A stretch of 64,000 nucleotides of DNA. It comes from Io17-Chloro-G2 sp034420695 (lineage in GTDB: Bacteria; Chloroflexota; Dehalococcoidia; Lucifugimonadales; UBA3495). Within the stretch, counting starts at the first letter, position 1. Each line of letters begins with the position of its first letter. A program made the translations under genes and the position numbers. Location of the stretch: positions 124,001 to 188,000 of the forward strand of contig DAOULB010000002.1 in NCBI GenBank assembly GCA_034420695.1, written 5' to 3'. This document shows positions 59,468-64,000 of the stretch, piece by piece. The notes beneath the pieces were generated by a model. It saw only the letters and a program-made list of their open reading frames with translations, searched no databases and had not been told where the DNA came from.

Positions 59468-60250
59468 CTACGCCGCCCGGGCGGTGGGGCTGAGCACCAC
59501 CACCCGCCGGTCGGTCGGCAGGTTGTTCTGGGTGACCACCAGCCGGGGTTGCGGCTGGACCTCGTCGAGCCCCATGCGCCGGAGGAACAGGTCCAAGGAG
59601 TAGATAGGTCGGTCGGAGGGCTGCCCCGCCCCGGCCCCGGAGCCCGCGCCGTCAGCATCCCCGGCCCCCGGCTCTGCCCCGGCAGGTTGTGCGGCAGGTT
59701 GTCCCGCTGGTCCCTCCTGCCCTTCACCGCCGCCGGCTGGCGCTGCAGCGGTCGTTGCTGCGGGCAGGTGGTGCATGGGTATAACTATCTTCGGGTCCAA
59801 GTCCTGCATCGCCTGGATGGCCTGGTCCAAGTCCAAGGTGGATCCCCCGCCGGTGGGCAACAGGAGCACGTCAACCGGGGAAAGTTCGTCCACCAGCCGG
59901 GTGGTCAGCGGAACGGAAATATCACCCAAGTGGCAGATGTTCACCCGGTCCATCTCGATGGAATAAGCGACGGTCCGGCTTTCCGGGGAAGCGCCGGGCG
60001 GCAGCGGTGTCATGACTCCCCGCACCGACACTCCGGAATATTCGTACTCGCCGGGGGCGTCGAATATCCGGGGGGAGCCTGCCACTTCGCCCCAGTTGCT
60101 GTGGTTGGGGTGAGCGCTGCTGACCGTCACCACGGTAGCCGGGCGGTTGTCGGGCCGTAGTCCCACCGCCAAGGGAAAGGGGTCGGTGATCACTACCAGG
60201 TCGTCGGCCCGCAGCCGAAAGCAGGAATGGCCTATCCAGGTGATGTCCAT
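59468..60250 (-). CDS. MBL-fold (UlaG-like) metal-dependent hydrolase with a low-complexity insert
   Basis: 260 residues from the ATG at 60250; the longer frame upstream is the bioY shadow. MDITWIGHSCFRL is the characteristic start of the UlaG-like branch. SSAHPNHSNW replaces the usual HxHxDH motif, VNICHLGD supplies a His/Asp, and KIVIPMHHLP a late His. The HxHxDH loss makes the metal site atypical. A ~55-residue Ala/Gly/Pro/Glu insert (GGGEGQEGPAGQPAAQPAG) separates core and tail. It overlaps bioY by 19 bases, so it is likely coupled to it. Confidence 0.78.
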   Translation of the reverse strand: MDITWIGHSCFRLRADDLVVITDPFPLAVGLRPDNRPATVVTVSSAHPNHSNWGEVAGSPRIFDAPGEYEYSGVSVRGVMTPLPPGASPESRTVAYSIEMDRVNICHLGDISVPLTTRLVDELSPVDVLLLPTGGGSTLDLDQAIQAMQDLDPKIVIPMHHLPAATTAAAPAGGGEGQEGPAGQPAAQPAGAEPGAGDADGAGSGAGAGQPSDRPIYSLDLFLRRMGLDEVQPQPRLVVTQNNLPTDRRVVVLSPTARAA

Positions 60251-60906
60251 GAGTCTCCACCGCCCCTCCGCCGCTCCAGCAGCCCCCAGGCGGTGGGCAC
60301 TATCAGCGACGCCAAATAGAGTTTGACCAAGTCTCCCACGATGAATGGGTACAGGCCGTACTCGAAGACCTTGTCGCCGGGTACGAAAAGAGAAAGCTGC
60401 AGCAGGCCGGGCAGGTACAGCATCACGTTGCCGGCCAGCATTGCCACTATGATCCAAGGCTTGCGGTCCCAGCCCCGCTCGCAGAGCCAGCCAACGATGA
60501 ACGCGGCGGGGATGAAGCCGATGAGATAGCCGCCCGAGGCCAGGTCCCAGAAGAGCCCCGCCGAACCCGAGGTGAATCCGAATACGGCGCTGCCGGCGGT
60601 GAGCTGCCAGAGGTAGTCGCCGCTGCCCCCGGCATAGACCGGGAACTGCATCCCCTCCAGCAGGTACAGCGTGAGTGCGGCGGCGCCCCGCCAACTGCCC
60701 AAGACGGCGCCGGTGAGCAGCACGCCCAGGGTCTGGCCGGTGATGGGCACGGGAGTGAATGGCAGGTGGATGGAGATGCGGGCCAGCAGGACCATGAACA
60801 GGCTGAAGAAGATAATCAGCAGCACGTCCCGGGCCAGCCGGCGGGTTGGGTCGTCCACCGGCAGGAGGGCTTCAACGAAAGGAGTTGCAGTTGAGCGTTG
60901 GAACAA
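60232..60906 (-). CDS. bioY: Biotin transporter substrate-specific component BioY
   Basis: 224 residues with about six membrane helices. FTPVPITGQTLGVLLTGAVLG and RGAAALTLYLLEGMQFPVYAGG are the conserved BioY segments, and SGGYLIGFIPAAFIVGWL completes the pattern. S component of an ECF transporter for biotin; EcfA/EcfT are not in the window. The predicted start at 60906 is a TTG without a clear ribosome site. Confidence 0.9.
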   Translation of the reverse strand: MFQRSTATPFVEALLPVDDPTRRLARDVLLIIFFSLFMVLLARISIHLPFTPVPITGQTLGVLLTGAVLGSWRGAAALTLYLLEGMQFPVYAGGSGDYLWQLTAGSAVFGFTSGSAGLFWDLASGGYLIGFIPAAFIVGWLCERGWDRKPWIIVAMLAGNVMLYLPGLLQLSLFVPGDKVFEYGLYPFIVGDLVKLYLASLIVPTAWGLLERRRGGGDSWTSPG

Positions 60907-60969
60907 GTTAGTTTTCGTGTGGTCTGCGTATAGGTATAGCCGGAAAGCTGCGATGGACCGGACCGGCCG

Positions 60970-61278
60970 TCAGTTGCCCAGCGGCCTAACCAAGGAAGTA
61001 ACCAGGGTGGCCAAGGTAGTGCCCAAGAGGCCCATGCCCAGCCATATCAGCTTGTCGACCTTAGCCTCCACCCGGTCAATCCGGGAATTGAGTTGGTCGT
61101 CCAGGCGATCCACCCGGGCGTTGAGCTGGCGCTGGCCCTCCATCAACTCACCTAAGGTCTGGGCGGTATTTATCGCCGATTCGGATGCTATGTACTTTAC
61201 CCCTGGCGCAAAGGCCACCGGATATGCGGCCACGTATGCCTGCCAAAATTGTACTATACCCAAGGGGTCGTTTGACAC
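60970..61278 (-). CDS. Small coiled-coil protein with a C-terminal membrane helix (fifth relative)
   Basis: 102 residues. An N-terminal ~40-residue segment not shared with the others (FWQAYVAAYPVAFAPG), a coiled coil (GQRQLNARVDRLDDQL, SRIDRVEAKVDKL), and the anchor LIWLGMGLLGTTLATLVTSL ending RPLGN. Same topology as the proteins at 4727 and 44577-45780. Divergent from the next gene. Confidence 0.65.
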   Translation of the reverse strand: MSNDPLGIVQFWQAYVAAYPVAFAPGVKYIASESAINTAQTLGELMEGQRQLNARVDRLDDQLNSRIDRVEAKVDKLIWLGMGLLGTTLATLVTSLVRPLGN

Positions 61279-61336
61279 CTCTTTTGAGCCCGTGGTACGT
61301 TGCCTTTACGAGTGCCCCGGATGGCCTTTCTCAGGT

Positions 61337-62041
61337 ATGGCAGTTAGCAACAAAGAAATTGCGACAGAGCGTGATCTGGCCGTGGGAGAACCCGAGGCGG
61401 TGAACCACGCCAGGGAAGCCCTGGAGGCAGGGGAGCCTTGGCACCGGGCGTTGCTGTCGGCCATGGGCCTCTGGACGCTGCCCTACGAGGTGCACCAAGG
61501 CCGCCAGTTCAACTACCTCATAGCCGGAGAAGCCTTCGACTGGCTGCTATTGGCGGAGCGGCTCTGCCTTTCCTTGGACGAGGCCATTCCCCCCGATCAC
61601 AGGGAGCGGCTGCTGTTCCACGGGAAACTTCCGGAGGAGGTTGGCGACGAGGAGTTCCGGGACCTCTTGGGGGCGAACAAGTTCCGGGGCTATCTGAACT
61701 TCTGGTATGGCGTGGTGGTGGAGGAAGCGTTGCAACTGGCGGTTGAAGAGGACGTGAGGAAGCGCCAGATTGCCCGCTGCTACCCGGACAGCGAGGACCT
61801 CATCGAAGAAGCCTACCAGCACCTGTATGGAGAGACCAGGACGGAGCTGCTGGCCGATTTCCGCCACAGGGAGGGTCTGGGGCAAGAGGGCCCCTTGAGC
61901 TTGGCCAACCTGAAGGAGTTCACCTACGGGCTGCACAAGCTGCGACTGGAAAAGTGGGACCCGGCCCGGGTGGCCAGCGATACCCAGCGGGGGATACGCA
62001 AGCTACGCCAGTTGGAGCAAGCAGCGGGTTTGGTAAAATAG
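61337..62041 (+). CDS. Unrecognised soluble protein upstream of ribosomal protein S1
   Basis: 234 residues from the ATG at 61337. It is charged and helical, with no signal or membrane segment. Distinctive runs are GEPWHRALLSAMGLWTLP, GRQFNYLIAGEAFDWLLLAE and NKFRGYLNFWYGVVVEEAL. I do not recognise the family. It ends 34 bases before the S1 gene on the same strand and is probably co-transcribed, which may link it to translation or RNA, but that is a guess. Confidence 0.65.
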   Translation: MAVSNKEIATERDLAVGEPEAVNHAREALEAGEPWHRALLSAMGLWTLPYEVHQGRQFNYLIAGEAFDWLLLAERLCLSLDEAIPPDHRERLLFHGKLPEEVGDEEFRDLLGANKFRGYLNFWYGVVVEEALQLAVEEDVRKRQIARCYPDSEDLIEEAYQHLYGETRTELLADFRHREGLGQEGPLSLANLKEFTYGLHKLRLEKWDPARVASDTQRGIRKLRQLEQAAGLVK

Positions 62042-62075
62042 CGGCAGCAAGCGAGGAGAAGGGGAACAGGGCGGT

Positions 62076-63182
62076 ATGCAGGATTCCGACATCCAGGATT
62101 CCCATTTTCAGGTATCCGATTTCAATGAAATGGCTGATCTACCCGAGGAACTGCTGGGTCCGAAGACGCGGCAGAGGGGAGAATCGGTCGAGGGCGAGAT
62201 TGTCCGGATAGACGACGAGGGCATTGTCATCAGTGTGGGCCTCAAGATGGAAGGAATGGTGCCGATGAGCGAGATGCGCACCATTCCCAGGGAGGAACTG
62301 GCCGGCTTCAAGCCGGGAGACACTCTCCTGGCTACGCTGGTGAGCAACCGGGGCCCCGGCGACATGGCCCTCCTTTCCGTGGACCAAGCCCGGGAAGAGC
62401 TGTACTGGCGGGAGTTGGAACACTCCTTGGACAGCGGAGAAACGGTTGAAGTAAAGGTTACGGGCCACAACAGCGGCGGCATTGAGGTGGATTTCCGGGG
62501 CATCAGAGGTTTTGTGCCTTTCTCCCACTTGGCGCCGGCGGAGGACGGACAAGAGGCAGCCGGCCGTGTTGGCCAAGAATGCTCGTTCAACGTCTTGGAG
62601 GTTGACCAGGACGCCGGCCGGTTGGTCCTCACCGAGCGGTCAATCTGGCGGCGGCGGCAGGAGGAGCTTCGGCTCCAGAAAATAGCGGACTTGCAGCCGG
62701 GGAGCATTATCTCAGGCCGTGTGGTGTCGGTGCGGGGCTTCGGGGCCTTCGTGGACTTGGGAGGGGTGCAGGGACTGGTTCACATCTCTGAATTGTCCTG
62801 GGGCACGGTGAAGGACCCTGCGGACGTGGTTTCGGTCGGCGATGAAATCAACGTTTACGTGGTGGCGGTGGATGTGGAGAGCCAACGCATCAACCTGAGC
62901 CTTAAACGCACCATGCCGGAGCCTTGGGAGACAGTGCCGGAACGCTACCGGGTCGGCGAGATCGTGGAAGGCTCGGTCACCAGCTTGGCCCAGTTCGGTG
63001 CATTCGTCAAAATCGAGGACGGGGTGGAAGGACTGGTCCACATCTCGGAACTGTCCGCCCGGCGGGTGAACCACGCCAAGGAGTGTGTGTACCCGGGGCA
63101 GGCGGTGCGTGTAATGGTGACCGGGATAGACTCGGAACGCCGGCGGATGAGCCTTAGCTACCGCAAGGCCTTCGGTCTGTAG
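62076..63182 (+). CDS. rpsA: 30S ribosomal protein S1 (four S1 domains)
   Basis: 368 residues with four S1 OB-fold domains: starts at about residues 25 (VEGEIVRIDDEGIVISVG), 115 (VEVKVTGHNSGGIEVDFRG), 200 (ISGRVVSVRGFGAFVDLGG) and 285 (VEGSVTSLAQFGAFVKIEDG). The last two end with the conserved GLVHISELS. The four-domain form is shorter than the six-domain proteobacterial S1. It binds mRNA at the 30S subunit. Confidence 0.92.
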   Translation: MQDSDIQDSHFQVSDFNEMADLPEELLGPKTRQRGESVEGEIVRIDDEGIVISVGLKMEGMVPMSEMRTIPREELAGFKPGDTLLATLVSNRGPGDMALLSVDQAREELYWRELEHSLDSGETVEVKVTGHNSGGIEVDFRGIRGFVPFSHLAPAEDGQEAAGRVGQECSFNVLEVDQDAGRLVLTERSIWRRRQEELRLQKIADLQPGSIISGRVVSVRGFGAFVDLGGVQGLVHISELSWGTVKDPADVVSVGDEINVYVVAVDVESQRINLSLKRTMPEPWETVPERYRVGEIVEGSVTSLAQFGAFVKIEDGVEGLVHISELSARRVNHAKECVYPGQAVRVMVTGIDSERRRMSLSYRKAFGL

Positions 63183-63190
63183 AATCGCAC

Positions 63191-63216
63191 CGCGGCCCCT
63201 CGACGGCCGCGTTTCC
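63191..63216 (+). terminator. Probable terminator after rpsA
   Basis: 7-bp stem CGCGGCC/GGCCGCG (63191-63197 with 63205-63211) and a short TTTCC tail; weak. Confidence 0.45.
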
Positions 63217-63246
63217 AGACCGGATGCTGGCTGAAAGGAGATAGCC

Positions 63247-64000
63247 TTGCCACAGACAGGACTGACGGTCCACAAGCCAAGCCACGCCTACCCTGGGTAC
63301 ACCCTGATAGCCCCCATGGAACGCACCGACGCCTACTTGGTCGACATGGAGGGGCGCATAGTACATCGTTGGCCTCTGCCCTACCGGCCGGGGGACTACG
63401 GCTACCTGCTGGAAAACGGCAACCTGCTTGTCGCCGGGCGCACCGGCCGCAGCCCGGTGAACATCGGCGGGCACAGCGGTGTGGTCATGGAAATGGACTG
63501 GGATGGGAACATCCTGTGGGAGTACGTGGAAGACACGCTGCACCACGACTTTTGCCGGATGCCCAACGGCAACACCATGGTGCTGGGCTGGGAGACGGTC
63601 CCCAAGGAGATGATAGACCAGGTCAGGGGCGGAGTGCCCGACAGCGAGCCCGAGGCCGGCATCTGGTGTGACTACTTCCGGGAGATAACCCCCGGCGGCG
63701 AAATCGCCTGGGAGTGGCACGCCTACGAGCATCTGGACACGGAAACCGACGTCATCTGCTACCTGCACCGCCGGGATGAGTGGACCCACACCAACACCTG
63801 CGAAGTGCTTCCCGACGGAAACATTCTGACCAGTTGGAGGCTGCTGGACACCGTGGCCATCTTGGACAAGGCCACCGGGGACTTTTCTTGGAAGTGGGGC
63901 CGGGGGGAACTGGGCCACCAGCACGACCCCACCCTGCTGGACAACGGCAACATACTGATTTTCGACAACGGCTGGCACGCGATTACGGCCCCAATGCCCG
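63247..64000 (+). CDS. Arylsulfotransferase (ASST)-family protein, 5' part
   Basis: The frame is open from a TTG at 63247 (AAAGGAG 6 bases upstream) to the window end, 251 codons. It begins HKPSHAYPGYTLIAPM and repeats beta-propeller blades with the family's ENGNLLVAG, MPNGNTMVLG, LPDGNILTSW and LDNGNILIFDNG turns. HHDFCRMPNGN and the HTNTCEVLPDGN histidines match conserved ASST positions. No signal peptide is seen. Relatives transfer sulfuryl groups between phenols, but many ASST-like propellers are of unknown function. The gene continues past the window. Confidence 0.8.
   Translation, partial: MPQTGLTVHKPSHAYPGYTLIAPMERTDAYLVDMEGRIVHRWPLPYRPGDYGYLLENGNLLVAGRTGRSPVNIGGHSGVVMEMDWDGNILWEYVEDTLHHDFCRMPNGNTMVLGWETVPKEMIDQVRGGVPDSEPEAGIWCDYFREITPGGEIAWEWHAYEHLDTETDVICYLHRRDEWTHTNTCEVLPDGNILTSWRLLDTVAILDKATGDFSWKWGRGELGHQHDPTLLDNGNILIFDNGWHAITAPMP

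Overview
The window is a high-G+C bacterial chromosome segment with dense, mostly intact genes. Its content suggests an uncultivated member of the Chloroflexota, probably a Dehalococcoidia/SAR202-like lineage. That placement is an inference from gene mix and style: catabolic singletons, a sufBCDSU-type operon, cadherin- and collagen-like surface proteins, and no 16S or other marker. The suf operon, rho, pyrG, rpsA and ppdK show it is chromosomal.

Layout. 1-4.7 kb: a mycothiol-type DinB/MDMPI protein, an amidohydrolase-2 protein, a Gfo/Idh/MocA oxidoreductase and a MetE-like protein. 4.7-9.7 kb: a coiled-coil membrane protein, a PAS-GAF histidine kinase with its NarL-type regulator, a structured RNA-like region resembling an IS200/IS605 right-end RNA without tnpB, a stand-alone receiver, a small zinc-ribbon protein and an ABM protein. 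10-21 kb: an orphan TctC-type lipoprotein, amidase, bleomycin-hydrolase-type peptidase, MFS transporter, Fe-alcohol dehydrogenase, HSL-type esterase, SDR and nucleoside hydrolase. 21-27 kb (minus strand): PPDK, aldo/keto reductase, DUF1802, Tag-type glycosylase and TatD.

27-34.6 kb: the Fe-S assembly operon sufB-C-D-S-U-U2. It sits behind a promoter overlapped by a palindrome like those bound by Rrf2-family sensors. It is interrupted on both sides of sufC by lower-G+C genes: a GIY-YIG (T5orf172) to cold-shock-domain fusion and a small two-CxxC protein. 34.6-40.3 kb: an accessory island of lower G+C, entered through an IS3-family transposase remnant. It carries a C5-cytosine methyltransferase and Vsr on the plus strand, and on the minus strand a two-gene module of a MORC/MutL-like GHKL ATPase overlapping a Rossmann, SAM-methyltransferase-like protein. 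This pair is the best candidate here for an undescribed defence system.

40.4-47.7 kb: rho, transaldolase and pyrG, then a tandem family of small C-terminally anchored coiled-coil proteins (related copies at 4.7 and 61 kb), a DinB protein flanked by two covarying palindromes, and about 1.1 kb of non-coding DNA packed with tandem repeats and helically phased A-tracts. 47.7-59.3 kb: a cell-surface locus with a 1,912-residue cadherin-like protein, two collagen-like proteins sharing the same C-terminal anchor, and an IPT/TIG-like exported protein. 59.4-64 kb: an MBL-fold hydrolase, BioY, another coiled-coil protein, an unrecognised conserved-looking protein, ribosomal protein S1 and the start of an arylsulfotransferase-family protein.

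No rRNA, tRNA or CRISPR array was found. Family names come from motif recognition by eye; no database search was run.
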